A DNA stretch of 64,000 nt, taken from Polytrichum commune. Lineage: Eukaryota > Streptophyta > Polytrichopsida > Polytrichales > Polytrichaceae. The first letter of the stretch is position 1. Each line of letters opens with the position of its first letter. The translations under genes and the position numbers were made by a program. The stretch lies in NCBI GenBank assembly GCA_950295325.1, contig OX485807.1, forward strand, positions 27,933,666 through 27,997,665, read 5' to 3'. The notes under the pieces are model-generated. The model was not told where the DNA came from. It was given only the letters and a program-made list of their open reading frames with translations, and made no database searches. Positions 12,955 through 24,589 of the stretch are shown one piece after another.

Positions 12955-14130
12955 TCACTTGTATGAGTTGGAAAACCCAGTTGTAAAAGACGTGTTTTGT
13001 AGTAGTGTTGTCAAATCGATGAAGTCCCGATGATCACCTGACTTGACGGGATGGTCGTGAGATCCCAAGTGCACACAAGCCCTCGTCATGTGAGGTGTCG
13101 CGGTAACATAGTAGATCTTGGCAGTGCAGACAGCAACACAGGTGGGAGGGACGTTACATGATTTGCAAACAACGGTCGAACCAGTTGGAGGCTTGAAACC
13201 CACTTCAAACAATTTCTCAGATAATCCTTCCCACTCTGTTTCATTCACTTTGGAAGTCCTATGGTCTCGTTGAAGATACTCACAGGCAGGATTGTCGCAA
13301 CGGAGGTGGCCCAAACAAGAAGATGCACGAAACAAAAGCTTCAGATCATTTTGAATATTGGATGTAATTGTGCGAGTCCAAGCATGGCCATCGTACCTTC
13401 TATCCATTTCACGAAGCAGCTTGGCCTTTGTATTCTAGCCATGGTCACCTAAAGGTGGAAACTCGAAGATAACGTCCCCATCGTAACGAGGAGGAAGGTA
13501 ATCAACCTGCTGGAGTCTGATCGCATCAAAGTTAATTCGAGATAACACACTTTTGGACTGCTTACGAGCTCCAAGGCGCATCAATGAATGAATGATACTG
13601 ACAAGAGAACTTGCCACAACCTTGGCCTGACCAGGATTAGGAGACAGACTAACAGGAGGAGTTGTTTCCTTGCGAACTACTTGTGGAGACAACGAAGCTT
13701 GGACTCTGCTCGCTGATTTTAAGAATTCAACATCGCCGTCGGAATCATCACTCAACTCATAAATTGTATTTAGACCGGGCTCAATTTTGACCTTAGACAG
13801 CACCGGTCTCTCAATGCTAATAGTGGAAGACTCCTTGGGTGTTAGAAGTTCAGTGGAACACTCAAACATAGACTCGGAGACTCCATATACACGATATTTT
13901 CCAGGCTTCAACAACCAGAACGTACCGACGTCATTATCTACTCTAGTCTGACGAACTGCATGTGAAACTAGACCGGTATGATCGTCAAAAACTTCTTCTT
14001 CGACAAAGATAGTGACCTCACGATATTGAAACCTCAAACTCAATGTTGCACAAGTGACTATAGCATGACCGTCTTCACCTAATGGAAAGAGGACCGGAAC
14101 AGAATGAGGTTCAGCATGAAGCAGGGCCAT
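12955..14130 (-). pseudogene. Cys/His-rich transposon-like protein, frame split by TAG
   Basis: An ATG at 14130 opens a frame to a TAG at 13437-13435. The same frame continues without a shift to 12955, so the stop looks like a point lesion. The second half has a patterned Cys/His region: SSCLGHLRCDNPACEYL, then VCKSC, CVAVC, and RACVHLGSHDHPV, as expected for a zinc-binding DNA-binding module. The first half has KYRVYGVSESMFECS and an acidic-Ser stretch (YELSDDSDGD). I recognise it as a type of uncharacterised protein found in repeat-rich plant genomes, not as a named family; a DNA-binding role is inference. The 3' end near 12955 has a possible splice donor, so further exons may be lost or unseen. 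A candidate 5' exon lies at 14600-15017. Confidence 0.5.
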
Positions 14131-14599
14131 AGTATACCACAAAACTCTGAACAAAACAAGTATTGTGAACATTGAAATGACATGAATATATAAGAGGGAA
14201 CAAATTACAGTGCAAACTGGTAATTTATGTACCAGCAAGCAGAATTTCAGAAGATAATAGAGAGACATGGAGAGTAAGCTGAAAAACGGCTGAAAAACCA
14301 TTTTTGGATGCAAGTCCGAGATAGGTAAGAAACCGATATCTATTTCAAACATAATATTCCAATATAAATAGAGCAAAAGAGGTGGGCGTATCATATACAC
14401 TCACAAGGTGTTTTGTTTACCTGTTTTCAAATAGTAGAAACCAAGAACAGACATACATTCTAAACATTGTTGGTTATAATATATATTGGCAAATAAGGCC
14501 ATAAGAATGACGGCCGCCACGAATAATGTGGAGAGCATGATAGTAGCTCTGCAATAATAAATCCCAAACAATAGAATGCTACATTGTGATTAACGACAA

Positions 14600-15017
14600 A
14601 GACGCTTATGGGGCCCTTTGCCATTTTTGTCACCGTCATGTTATGACAATGGTCAATCCCTAAACTATGAACTGCAGTGCATCCTGCGCAACCGAGTTTC
14701 TGTCGTTTGGGAAGTGGGAAACTCCTTAATACAGATCTAGAGTACGTGCCCGGTTTAATAACCCTTGCTCTAGAATATGCATGAGTCTGTAAAGTAGACA
14801 AGTCCTCTATCAGCGTTGCAACATCCGCTTGCAAGGATGGAGTCCGTGCATGTGGACTCTGAACCACGACCGCTGGAGTAACTGAGGAATCAGGTGGGTT
14901 GTCAATCTTCATGTTGTTGACAACTGCGAAACCATCGATGGACAACGTGGTGTGAACTTGAGATGTACTAGGAGAACCTAAAGGAGCAGGGCTTGGGAGA
15001 CTTGAGTCAGTACCCAT
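14600..15017 (-). CDS. Candidate 5' exon of the Cys/His-rich protein gene
   Basis: An ATG at 15017 opens a Ser/Pro-rich frame (MGTDSSLPSPAPLGSPSTSQ) followed by RSFPLPKRQKLGCAGCTAVH and HCHNMTVTKM, a possible nuclear-localisation and zinc-ligand stretch. It is in the right place and strand to be the first exon of the 12955-14130 gene, but no donor/acceptor pair that joins the phases could be settled. It could also be an independent small gene. Confidence 0.35.
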
Positions 15018-15457
15018 TGGAGAAGAATATGATGAGATGACATGAAGGAATGGGTACAAGCAATCGGGTATTATATACACCTAGGGTAGACACCAATGCG
15101 TGAATATTTGATAACATGTTAGATCAATTAATAGTCAATGTTTATTTATGTAAATGTTGGACACCCTGTTTCATGTAGGAAAAGAATGTACTACAATAAT
15201 AGTCAATACTTTATCAACCACCAAATATGTGACATGGTAGGATTCTATTATGTAGAATAGGTTTTAGTGCCGCCAATTGTAGTGTATTAATGCTGTGTGG
15301 ATTAACAGAGGAATAAATCAAGGAAATACAGATTAATTATCTAAATCCAATGTGAACACAATTATCCAAAATGTGAACATAATGATGGAGAATAGATGTT
15401 AATTATGACAGAGTTGACAATGATATATAAGATTTGTTTGCTTCAATATTATTAGAG

Positions 15458-16294
15458 ATGAACACTAGGTCGAGAGCGAGAGCAGATCGAGAGATTAGGA
15501 GGACTATTGAAAAACAGAGGCGTATTGAGAGAAGGCAAAGGTTAGAATCAAGAGGGAGCTTAGGAATGCCGTACAACTTGTGGACAACAATGGGTAGACG
15601 AGGGGTTAATTCTTCTAGGGGCACAGGTAGAGGTTCCAAAGGGGAAAAAACGTTTGATGTTTCAGAGGTAGCTCCAGTAGTATTATTTCCTGTATCGGAG
15701 GAAGACAACGAAGTTGACAAAGGGGGCAGTGAGGTGATGTTTATCTGCAATCATAATGAAATTTTTATATGTGCAATCATAATGTTAAGTTCTATCACGG
15801 ATAGTTGGAACAGATGAGACCCTCTAAATTCCCTTGTTGTGTGGGCAATGGTATCGGCTCCTTAATGTTGTGTTTTATGTTTGGTGGGGGATTGTGAATT
15901 GGGTTTGGTTTGGGTATCTGGAACAGGGAATGACGCAGACACAGGTTCAACCTGAGGCAACCTCCAGTGCCTCAACAACATATCAAAGTGAGGAGCAGGT
16001 TTGTAAAGATTGTAATCAATTGGTGACTTGAATGGTTTTGGGTTTAGGGTAAGGGGACTTTCCAATGCTAACACTGTATAAGGCCAAATTCATAGCTAAT
16101 GAGCACCGGACATATACACTTAACAGATCCTTGGCGAATTCGATCAAGGCGCTGATAAAGGTGATCTTCGCAAAGCAAGAATGGACAATGAAGAACAACA
16201 ATTCGGGGAAGAGGTACGTTGTCCCACACAAAAATACCCTGAATTTTATTTTTTTGCATAGTGTTCGGAGATCCAAGATTGTGAACTGAAATAA
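15458..16294 (+). CDS. Small four-exon gene, unknown product
   Basis: Proposed exons: 15458-15733, 15927-15998, 16127-16213 and 16262-16294 (TAA). Every intron is GT-AG and phase 0, so the predicted protein is 155 residues. The N terminus is strongly basic (MNTRSRARADREIRRTIEKQ), followed by a Gly/Ser/Arg stretch and an acidic C-terminal half (GEFDQGADKGDLRKARMDNE). No family is recognised. The clean chain of compatible junctions supports a real gene or recently real gene, but the exons are short and chance cannot be excluded. It lies directly left of the satellite array. Confidence 0.45.
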
Positions 16295-16398
16295 GGTAGA
16301 CACCTATACCTGCCGAGGGAGACATTTCTGGTGAGGGGGAGGGTTGACGGTTGAGGGTGAAGGTGAGGGTTTTGTGTCGTTCTTGGAGTTCTTGAAAT

Positions 16399-18590
16399 CT
16401 GATGTGAGGTCTAGATATGGACGTATTAAGGTCAAACTGATGTGAGGTTAGATATGTGGGTTACAAGTGTTAGGTTTTCTAAGGTTAGTTAGCTATGTTG
16501 GGTATTAGGGTAATCTGATGTAAGCGTAGAAATTCTGAAATTCCAGGGCCGAGTTTCAGTGTCTCGGTGCCGAGACACAATTTCTGGTTTTCAAACTGTA
16601 AACCCTACAATGATATTTGATATGGAAATCTAGATTTACTTTGTATAAGGGTACTCTGATATGAGACTACACATGTGTGTTTGAAGTGAAATCTAATATG
16701 AGGTCTAGATATGCTATTATTAAGGTCAAACTAATGTGAGGTTAGATATGTGGGTTACAAGTGCAATCTGATGTGAGGTCTAGATATGCTAGTATTAAGG
16801 TCAAACTGATATGAGGTTAGATATGTGGGTTACATATGCAATCAGATGTGAGTTCTAGATATGCTAGTATTAAGGTCAAACTGATGTGAGGTTAGATATG
16901 TGGGTTACAAGTGCAATCTGATGTGAGGTCTAGATATGCTAGTATTAAGGTCAAACTGATGTGAGGTTAGATATGTGGGTTACAAGTGCAATCTGATATG
17001 AGGGTAGTTTGGACTTGTGGGTATAAGGGTAATTTCATGTAAGCTTAGAAAATTTTGAAATTCTAGGGCCGAGTTTGAGTGTCTCGGTGCCGAGACACAA
17101 TTTCTGGTATTCAAACTGTAAACCCTACAATGATATTTGATATTCAAATCTAGATTTACTTGGTATAAGGGTACTCTGATTTGACACCAAACATGTGTGT
17201 TTGAAGTGCAATCTGATGTGAGGTCTAGATATGCTAGTATTAAGGTCAAACTAATGTGAGGTTAGATATGTGGGTTACAAGTGCAATCTGATACGAGGGT
17301 AGTTTGGACTTGTGGGTATAAGGGTGATCTGATGTAAGCTTAGAAAATTTTGAAATTCCAGGGCCGAGTTTGATTGTCTCGGTCCCGAGACACATTTTCT
17401 GGTATTCAAACTGTAAACCCTACAATGATATTTGATATGGAGATCTAGATTTATTTGGTATAAGGGTACTCTGATTTGACACCAAACATGTGTGTTTGAA
17501 GTGAAATATGATGTGAGGTCTAGATATGCTAGTATTAAGGTCAAACTGATGTGAGGTTAGATATGTGGGTTACAAGTGCAATCTGATATGAGGGTAGTTT
17601 GGACTTGTGGGTATAAGGGTGATCTGATGTAAGCTTAGAAAATTTCTGAAATTCCAGGGCCGAGTTTGAGTGTCTCGGTGCCGAGACACATTTTCTGGTA
17701 TTCAAAATGTAAACCCTACAATGATATTTGATATTCAAATCTAGATTTACTTGATGTAAGGGTACTCTGATTTGACACCAAACATGTGTGTTTGAAGTGC
17801 AATATGATGTGAGGTCTAGATATGCTAGTATTAAGGTCAAACTAATGTGAGGTTAGATATGTGGGTTACAAGTGCAATCTGATATGAGGGTAGTTTGGAC
17901 TTGTGGGTATAAGGGTGATCTGATGTAAGCTTAGAAAATTTTGAAATTCCAGGGCCGAGTTTGAGTGTCTCGGTGCCGAGACACATTTTCTGGTATTCAA
18001 ACTGTAAACCCTACAATGATATTTGATATGGAGATCTAGATTTATTTGGTATAAGGGTACTCTGATTTGACACCAAACATGTGTGTTTGAAGTGAAATAT
18101 GATGTGAGGTCTAGATATGCTAGTATTAAGGTCAAACTGATGTGAGGTTAGATATGTGGGTTACAAGTGCAATCTGATATGAGGGTAGTTTGGACTTGTG
18201 GGTATAAGGGTGATCTGATGTAAGCTTAGAAAATTTCTGAAATTCCAGGGCCGAGTTTGAGTGTCTCGGTGCCGAGACACATTTTCTGGTATTCAAAATG
18301 TAAACCCTACAATGATATTTGATATGGAAATCTAGATTTACTTGATGTAAGGGTACTCTGATTTGACACCAAACATGTGTGTTTGAAGTGCAATATGATG
18401 TGAGGTCTAGATATGCTAGTATTAAGGTCAAACTGATGTGAGGTTAGATATGTGGGTTACAAGTGCAATCTGATATGAGGGTAGTTTGGACTTGTGGGTA
18501 TAAGGGTAATCTCATGTAAGCTTAGAAAATTTTGAAATTCCAGGGCCGAGTTTGAGTGTCTCGGTGCCGAGACACAATTTCTGGTATTAA
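16399..18590 (+). repeat. Satellite array, 295-bp monomer, 591-bp higher-order unit
   Basis: Monomers share AAACTGTAAACCCTACAATG, TTTGACACCAAACATGTGTG and AGGGCCGAGTTTGAGTGTC phrases. Alternate monomers are more alike, giving a 591-bp unit from about 17.3 to 18.5 kb. Each monomer holds a dyad of 9-base arms GTGTCTCGG and CCGAGACAC with a 2-base spacer (first at 16559-16578, next at 17079-17098, then about every 295 bp). The section 16690-16990 contains a nested 75-80 bp repeat of the AGGTCTAGATATGCTAGTAT part. Open frames inside the array are repeat artefacts. A single related monomer occurs at 37303-37607. Confidence 0.9.
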
Positions 18591-18990
18591 CACTATATTC
18601 GTTAAATTGAGACTTTTTGGGCATTTTGAGACATTCACAGAAATAAGAACAAGGATAAATGGAACACATATTGGAGAAAGTTGTAAGATGCGAACACTTT
18701 GAAGCGGGTGTTTAGAACAAGAACCCCGTTAATAACTCAATATTTGGGATTGTTTAGGGTGGGCAATCCAAACCTTAGGCCAAGTTGAAGGGGAAATCTT
18801 AAAACATTCATATTATCGCACAAAAACTTGTATGAATATGGTTTAGGTAGGGCAATCCAAACCATAGATCATATTGAAGGGGAAATATGTGAACCAATAT
18901 AATATAACATACAAAATATTCCAAACTCATATTTGTGATGGTTTAGGTAGGGCAATCCAAACCTTAGACCATATGGAAGGGGAAATCATG
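18591..18990 (+). repeat. Dispersed repeat flanking the satellite
   Basis: Starts abruptly at the satellite edge with a segment (about 18592-18740) repeated in diverged form at 28114-28260. It is followed by three copies of GGTTTAGGTAGGGCAATCC-like units (about 18755, 18840 and 18945) that look like decayed relatives of the 22-bp palindrome family. Confidence 0.6.
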
Positions 18991-19129
18991 TGACACTTAT
19001 ATTATTGCAAAAAAAAAACATACAAAGTGTGGCATGTAAAATGCATAGCATGCTAACACAACACATCCATTGGATAGTGCGACCCAAAATGTTCTTGCCT
19101 ATGGCCCAAAACCCTACGCCTACTATGGC

Positions 19130-19950
19130 CTATCTAGCCTCGGAGACTACCTCTTTTTCTTTTGCTTCATTTTCTTTTGCTTTTTTTTCTTTTTTTTCTT
19201 TTTCTTTTGCCTCTTTTTCTTTTGCTGCGGCTTCTTTTGCTCGCATTGCTTCAACATTCCTGAAAATCTCCGCCCCGCGACTATAGCCATTCTTGGGGTG
19301 ACCGCCATCAATAACACATTTTGGATTCCGTCGGCCGCCCGAATTATACGACGAAGAATTCGAATACGATGAAGTGGACTGTCTTGCATTTCTGGTCATG
19401 GAGTAGAAACGCTCCAACTCGACGAACGCACTAGCCCGCATAGGTCTACGGGTGGGAGCAACCTGCAACGCGTGAATGCAAGAACACACGTGTTAGTTTA
19501 GGGAGGAAGACCCAAACGTGTCACACGTTCATTTTTTAAGTGCCGGATGATTGTAATGCGCAGTTAACCATGTTTTGGGGGGGGGGGGGGGTTCACCTTG
19601 TCACCGGGGGCGTTCCCGTCGGAGTCGGCGAGGAGGGGCAATGCGTCCCGCAAAGGAATAGGAAGGGTGCCACTCTTCGTAGGCCGAGCGTCCATCCGCA
19701 GCCGCCGTTGAGGTGTACTACTGCCGCCGGGCCGAGAGGGGGACGTCCGGACGCATTTGCGATTTATGCCCTTGAGCGGCGACGGGGACGGAGATCGCCG
19801 GAAGATTTGCTTGGGTGGGGGGCTATCGACGACGCCGGCGTCAAGAGGCTCCTTGGAGTAGTCGATGGTGGACGCGGCATCGTAGACGGTCTCGTAGAAG
19901 AAGCTCCCCAAGTTTGATTCGCTGACGATCTCAATCGAGGGCTCCAAACG
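19130..19950 (-). CDS. Partial gene: Ser/Pro-rich plus Lys/Glu-rich coil exons
   Basis: Exon a is 19950-19597 and exon b is 19462-19130 (TAG). Both ends join in phase 0 across an intron holding a long G/C run. Exon a is Ser/Pro/Arg-rich (PPPKQIFRRSPSPSPLKG). Exon b ends in a highly charged stretch rich in KEKEAKE repeats, likely a long helix. An acceptor precedes exon a, so earlier exons must exist. The HAD exon 120 bp upstream ends in a stop rather than a donor, so linkage to the large 20070-25915 gene is not shown. No family is recognised. Confidence 0.4.
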
Positions 19951-20069
19951 CTGATGGCAAAATTAAAACAAACAAAACCCAAGGGGAGGGGGGTAGGGGG
20001 GGAGCATGAGAAAATCGATATACAATTGAGGCATACTATATCACACACAATGGCACACCATGTAGTATC

Positions 20070-20849
20070 TCAAATGAGTTTATTATATTTCGCGTGAGCG
20101 TACAACTCTCTGTACATATAGTCCTTCGGATCCATGTATCTTTCGCCTATCGGATTACAACTAAGGAACCGGGGCACGGGTAGTCCGCTCCCCACGAGCG
20201 TTTGAATGTACTTAAGTAGGTCTAACAAAAAGCGGTCTCGGACCTTCTCGACCGTCCACGTGGGGCAAACGATGAAGTTGGAGGTCGGGTTCAAAATGTT
20301 TTTGGAAGCGCTGTCGTCCACCATCAACGTGTTGTCACGGGTGGGGCGAACGTCGTAGGGACAGCCGACCATGGTCGGACGCTGGTCCCATACGGCGGGG
20401 TTGTTGGGCTTCTTCACAACCCTGCCCTCGGGGGTGTACAATGTTTTACAAGAATCCTGTCCTAGGACCAAGCACGGGGGTTGGAGTCCCTTGAAGATGA
20501 ACTCCACGACGGCCTGGGTATTCTCGGACTTCATGGAGCTCCAAATGATCACCCACCATTTGGATAGGGCGACCTGTAGGAAGCGCCGAAGCCACGGGCG
20601 GAGGTACACTAGCTTGCTTTTGATGTACGCGGGGGGTCCATCGTAGTTGGCGTCCTCGGGCTTGCAGAAAGGCACCGTTGGGACCCTCGGACAATGCACG
20701 CACTGGACAAGGACCCCGTTGAGGTCTAGCACCAGGAACCGGGTCTTGGGAGGCGAAGGTGGCGAGGGCAAAATCGGGGGGACCACCGCGCTGTCCTCCA
20801 CACTCCTCGGAGAGGATCGGTGGGGAGCCGCGACACTATGCTCCGAACC
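20070..20849 (-). CDS. HAD/FCP1-like (NIF) phosphatase-domain exon, degenerate
   Basis: This 260-codon exon has no ATG near its start. It begins at a CAG acceptor in phase 0 and so fits as exon 4 of the gene spanning 20070-25915 (donor at 21342, intron of about 490 bp). It shows FLVLDLNGVLVQC where active FCP1/SCP phosphatases have DxDxT, then YLRPWLRRFL, WSSMKSENTQAVVEF, and the distal acid motif LMVDDSASKN. In the family the first Asp is phosphorylated and the second Asp is the general acid. Here the second is Asn, so catalysis is doubtful. C-terminal end: KYNKLI then TGA. The fold is well supported; joining to the upstream exons is inference from phase and order. Confidence 0.7.
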   Translation of the reverse strand, partial: GSEHSVAAPHRSSPRSVEDSAVVPPILPSPPSPPKTRFLVLDLNGVLVQCVHCPRVPTVPFCKPEDANYDGPPAYIKSKLVYLRPWLRRFLQVALSKWWVIIWSSMKSENTQAVVEFIFKGLQPPCLVLGQDSCKTLYTPEGRVVKKPNNPAVWDQRPTMVGCPYDVRPTRDNTLMVDDSASKNILNPTSNFIVCPTWTVEKVRDRFLLDLLKYIQTLVGSGLPVPRFLSCNPIGERYMDPKDYMYRELYAHAKYNKLI

Positions 20850-21298
20850 CTGCGGCGACGAGCGAGAGAAGGCGGCGAGGACTATGTTATGCTATGTCCA
20901 TCTCAAGCAGAACGGAAATTTTGTGCAAACACAAGAAGAATTGGACCATTGGTGGCAACAAAAACATACAAGGGAACAACATACATTGGGACACGGATGC
21001 AAACATATGGGCGCCAAAAATAATAATTTTATTTTTACAAATCTCTATGTACAATTTGATTCGGGGGGGGGGGGGGGGCGCGGTGAACGAGGGCATTCAC
21101 ACTATCCTAATTCTACATCTACAAAATTGGTTGCGCGCCGCCAAGGTCGAGCGTAGTCGAATGCAGGTGAGACGAAGGGGATCGCGGGGGGGCACGTTGG
21201 GGGGAGGGGGAGCAAGTGTAGACCAGGGGGGGCAGGGGGTGTGCATTTCCTCCTAGTAAGGGGGACACGACCACGCCAACAAGACAGTGACCCAGGAA

Positions 21299-21711
21299 GT
21301 TTGGGTCGGTCGACCCAAACTGGGAGGGCTCAGTGTATTACCTCGCCCTGGTCATGTCTCGACGATATGGAAGCCTCCACCGTCCCCACTGCCCCACCTC
21401 TCTCGCCACCGCCTTCTCCGACGACGTCAGGAACCTTCTCTTGCAAACGATCGGCATCAGGCCCTTGTCCTAAATCAATCTCCGCATGTGCATCATGCAT
21501 GGGTTCATCGATTTGGTTAGGAGTAGAGGTATCACCAGGCCCTTGCAGGCCTTCAACATCTAGCATGGCCGTGTCTAGTTGACACCCATGTTGGTCAAGG
21601 GAGGACTGCGCTGCAACGGGGTTTGGGTCGCCCGACCCAAACTGTCCTGCATCTGGAGAGGGCCCTTCGGACACTACAGTGGATGGTGGGTTTGGGTCGG
21701 TCGACCCAAAC
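21299..21711. repeat. 22-bp palindromes: one intronic, two exonic copies
   Basis: Copies at 21299-21320 (intron 3), 21621-21642 and 21690-21711 (exon 3 coding). Each has 10-base arms GTTTGGGTCG and CGACCCAAAC with a 2-base centre (GT, CC, GT). Confidence 0.9.
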
Positions 21712-22829
21712 ATCCTGGGGTCGTCCGATTGGTGGGGTGGCGCCATGACTATGGGGGGCCGAAGTGGTGGAGGGCCCAAAGGGGAGGAGGCTCCAGAGAC
21801 GCGCCAGATGTTGGGGTCATCCACTTGCTGGACCGGCGCGTACGGAACTTGGTGGGGGCGCATCAAGTGCTGGAAGCTGAAAGATGATTGCGGCACAGGC
21901 TGCTGAGGGATGCTCTGCGGAGGGAAGCCGGGGGGCAAGTGCGGGAAGGAGCTGGAGGGAGCCACCACCAAACCTTGCGCCCACATTCCTTGTATCACTT
22001 GTGATATCAAGTCGGCGTGGGACGGAGGTTGGGCCATCGCCCTTTGACGCTCCTGCTCCAACAGGAGAGCCCTCAGCTCTGCGACCTCGTTCCGCATTGA
22101 GGGTTCTTCCGCGGCAGCCTTCTGCAGGCGGACTCGCTGCTCCTCGTCCCTCCTCATCTTCTCGTTCGCCTCCTCCACAGTCAGGACCTCGGGCTTCACC
22201 CTAACCATGCCAGCGAACGCTGTCGGGGACGGGGGATCTGATCTTAGCCGTTTGGCGAGTTCAATGTCATCGTCGTCCTCGCTACTTATGGCAATGGTCT
22301 CCTCCACGTAGTAGTCGCCATACAGCTTCTTCCCCTTTAACTTCCTCCTCTCCCTGAACGTCGCGGTGGCGTCCCTGGAGTACATGTCCCGTGCATTGTC
22401 CACAGTCAGGACGGGCACGAGCTTACTCTGCGGGGTTGCCGCCCGCATCGCCTTCTTCTGTTGAGGGGCTTCGGATTGTTGCGTGAAGCTCGTTGCCCCT
22501 TCTTCGACGTCGCCTTCCTTCTCCGCCTCCTCGTGTTCCTCTTCTTCCTCCTCCTCCTCCTCAACCTCGCCACCTTCTGTGCGGGACGGATTGCCCGGAT
22601 GCAACGCGACCAGAGGTTCGGGAACTTGGGTCGTGGCCCTCATGGCCATTTCCTCCGGGTTGATGCGCCTCACCCTATCAAGAGGGTTTTCGCCACCCTG
22701 AACAACCTCGTCGACGTAGCTACCCGGGATCCAATCGAGGATGTCCATCTTCTTCGCCAGCGATTTCTGCACCCTGTAAAATGGCAGATCGCCATCCTCT
22801 ATGTAGGAGTATATATTCAGCCCCGACAT
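21342..22829 (-). CDS. Exon 3 of ParB/methyltransferase-like gene: MTase tail plus low-complexity linker
   Basis: Starts at a TAG acceptor in phase 0. The first residues (SGLNIYSYIEDGDLPFYRVQ, then KSLAKKM) continue the methyltransferase-like fold of exon 2. Their position and pattern match the segment after motif I in N4/N6 DNA methyltransferases, where a Glu and an aromatic residue follow. The rest is acidic (Glu run), charged coil (NEKMRRDEEQRVRLQK), then Pro/Gln-rich. Two copies of the 22-bp palindrome (21621-21642 and 21690-21711) sit inside the coding frame and encode FGS(T/G)DPN. The exon ends at 21342 with a phase-0 GTAATA donor leading to the HAD exon. No function is assigned to the linker. 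Confidence 0.55.
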
Positions 22830-22903
22830 CTACACAATCCAAGTTATAGGGAAATTAGAATTTGTCGAGGCAATCACATAAACAAGACTAAGTACAATGT
22901 GTA

Positions 22904-22961
22904 GTTTGGGTCGGTCGACCCAAACCTGCAAAGAGCCTAGTTTGGGTCGATCGACCCAAAC
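22904..22961. repeat. Two 22-bp palindromes in intron 2 of the ParB-like gene
   Basis: Copies at 22904-22925 (centre GT) and 22940-22961 (centre AT, a perfect palindrome), 14 bp apart, within the 160-bp intron 22830-22989. Confidence 0.9.
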
Positions 22962-22989
22962 TGCTTACGAGCTATAGAAAGTCACTTAC

Positions 22990-24321
22990 CATAGCAGCAT
23001 AGACAGGTTTTGAGCCTCCGAAGACGTTGAAGATGCAGTCCCCTCTCCTCGTCAGCGTCCTCATCATTCTCATGTAAAATTCCATCCGCAGCTCATCTGC
23101 AGGATAGTTCGCGTATTTAGCCTCGTCGTAGAGGCACTTGTTCGCACCCAACCCTTCTGGAACTTGGAAGAGTTTGTCCATCCGGGATATAGGGTGGTTT
23201 GGCACCTTCAGCAACTCCGCTTTGTACACGAAGTACAAACACAAGACGTTGACGAACTTGGTCTTCTTGTCCTTCAACGTCGTGTAAGCCCCCTCCGCCG
23301 GTGCGGCGATGTAGTGAGACTTGGACACTGCATACTCCGGCTGCAGTTTCCGGACAAGCTCGTACACCTGCTCCGCCCTTCTATCCTCGACTATCCAAAG
23401 CCAGATATCTACCTCCCTGAACTTAGGGCTTGCATAATCGACGAACTTAGTTAAGAAGGGGTCGTAGAAGAGGGTGCTCATCGTGCCCTCAAATGAGCTT
23501 CCAGGAATATTTCTAAAATCAATCATCCCAAAAGGAAAGCGGTCCCTTGCTTTCGTCCTTATCGCCATTCTGGCGTCTTGACCTGGCCAGCCCTGAATTT
23601 TTAAAGGCTCGAAGGTGACAAGGTTGAAGTAAGCGTCCCCTTCAAACTAGACAATCTTCTTCTCCTTGATGAAATTCGAGAACGCACGCGCTGTGTGATC
23701 CGGAAGCGCCCGGTTCTTCCCACCTTTCACCATCTTGGCCCGCAAGAAGTCGTCCCCCGCTTCCCTTATTAGAGCCGCCATGGAGGCACTGGTGAACTTA
23801 TATTCATCTTTGAATGCTCTCCAGTTAGCCCCATGAACCTCGCCGTCCACGATAATATTCCTCTCTGGCACCAATTTATGCAGCTCCTGCACGATAGTCG
23901 TCTTCTTTTTCCTGTTCTCCGTCCATTCCTTCATGGTGTAGCATGAAGGAACGAAGGATTTGGGCTTTACGAAGACAATCTTCGGGTGCACCCAGCACCT
24001 CTTGGCCGTGGGTGCCACGTGCAGGATGTGCGATGCCGCCTTCTCCACCTCCGTCTCTGACAGCCCTTGAAGAGTTCTAAAGAACTCTCTCACGAGAGGC
24101 TTCATCTGCTTGAAGCGCGAGGCCAGGCTGAAGAAAACGCCAGTATCAGGGTCGATCAAATCCCCCGTCTCGTGCTTTTCAAACACGGTTTTCCACTTCC
24201 TCCAAACTGAGTCCGATGCTGTAATCAAGTAAATCTCCCCCTTCAGGTCGCTGTATTTCTTCTGCTTGTGGCTCGAATTATCAATGGAGGAGAATTTGTT
24301 GATCATTTGGTATTTGAAATC
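22990..24321 (-). pseudogene. Exon 2 of same gene: N4/N6 DNA methyltransferase-like region with in-frame TAG
   Basis: The exon is 1332 nt, phase 0 at both ends, with CAG acceptor and GTAAGT donor. TAG at 23649-23647 interrupts one continuous frame. The end of the exon reads LRMEFYMRMMRTLTRRGDCI then FNVFGGSKPVYAAM. This aligns by eye with the beta-class arrangement, in which a KPxxL helix and a T..GD..LDPF.GSGT motif I lie near the C terminus. After the TAG, YFNLVTFEPLKI occupies the place of the catalytic (D/N/S)PP(Y/F/W) motif, but it is not conserved. Known: these enzymes methylate the exocyclic amine of A or C. Inferred: a methyltransferase fold that may be inactive or altered. Upstream residues (about 24321-23800) are unrecognised. 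Confidence 0.5.
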
Positions 24322-24411
24322 CTGCACGTGAACAAAACAGAACATTTGAATGCGTGTTAGTTAAGTACATGTGATTTCCAAACCATATCATGACCAACAT
24401 CTACAACAAGA

Positions 24412-24580
24412 GTTTGGGTCGGTCGACCCAAACTGAAAAAAAACACAAGACTGCAACAGTTGTTTGGGTCGATCGACCCAAACTAAAAAAACACAAGACT
24501 GCAACAGTTGTTTGGGTCGATCGACCCAAACTAAAAAAAACACAAGACTGCACCAGGAGTTTGGGTCGGTCGACCCAAAC
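24412..24580. repeat. Four regularly spaced 22-bp palindromes in intron 1 of the ParB-like gene
   Basis: Copies at 24412-24433, 24462-24483, 24510-24531 and 24559-24580, about 49 bp apart. The near-identical spacers read A-run, CACAAGACTGCA(A)C, CAG. The two inner copies are perfect palindromes (centre AT). Confidence 0.9.
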
Positions 24581-24589
24581 AATACTCAC

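Noticed and set aside
16980-18669. Series of similar 70-99 residue minus-strand frames in the satellite
   Set aside because: They recur with the 295/591-bp period and have no family similarity; by-products of the repeat.
19140-19290. Plus-strand Phe/Ser-rich frame suggesting a membrane protein
   Set aside because: It is the complement of the Lys/Glu-rich coil exon on the minus strand.
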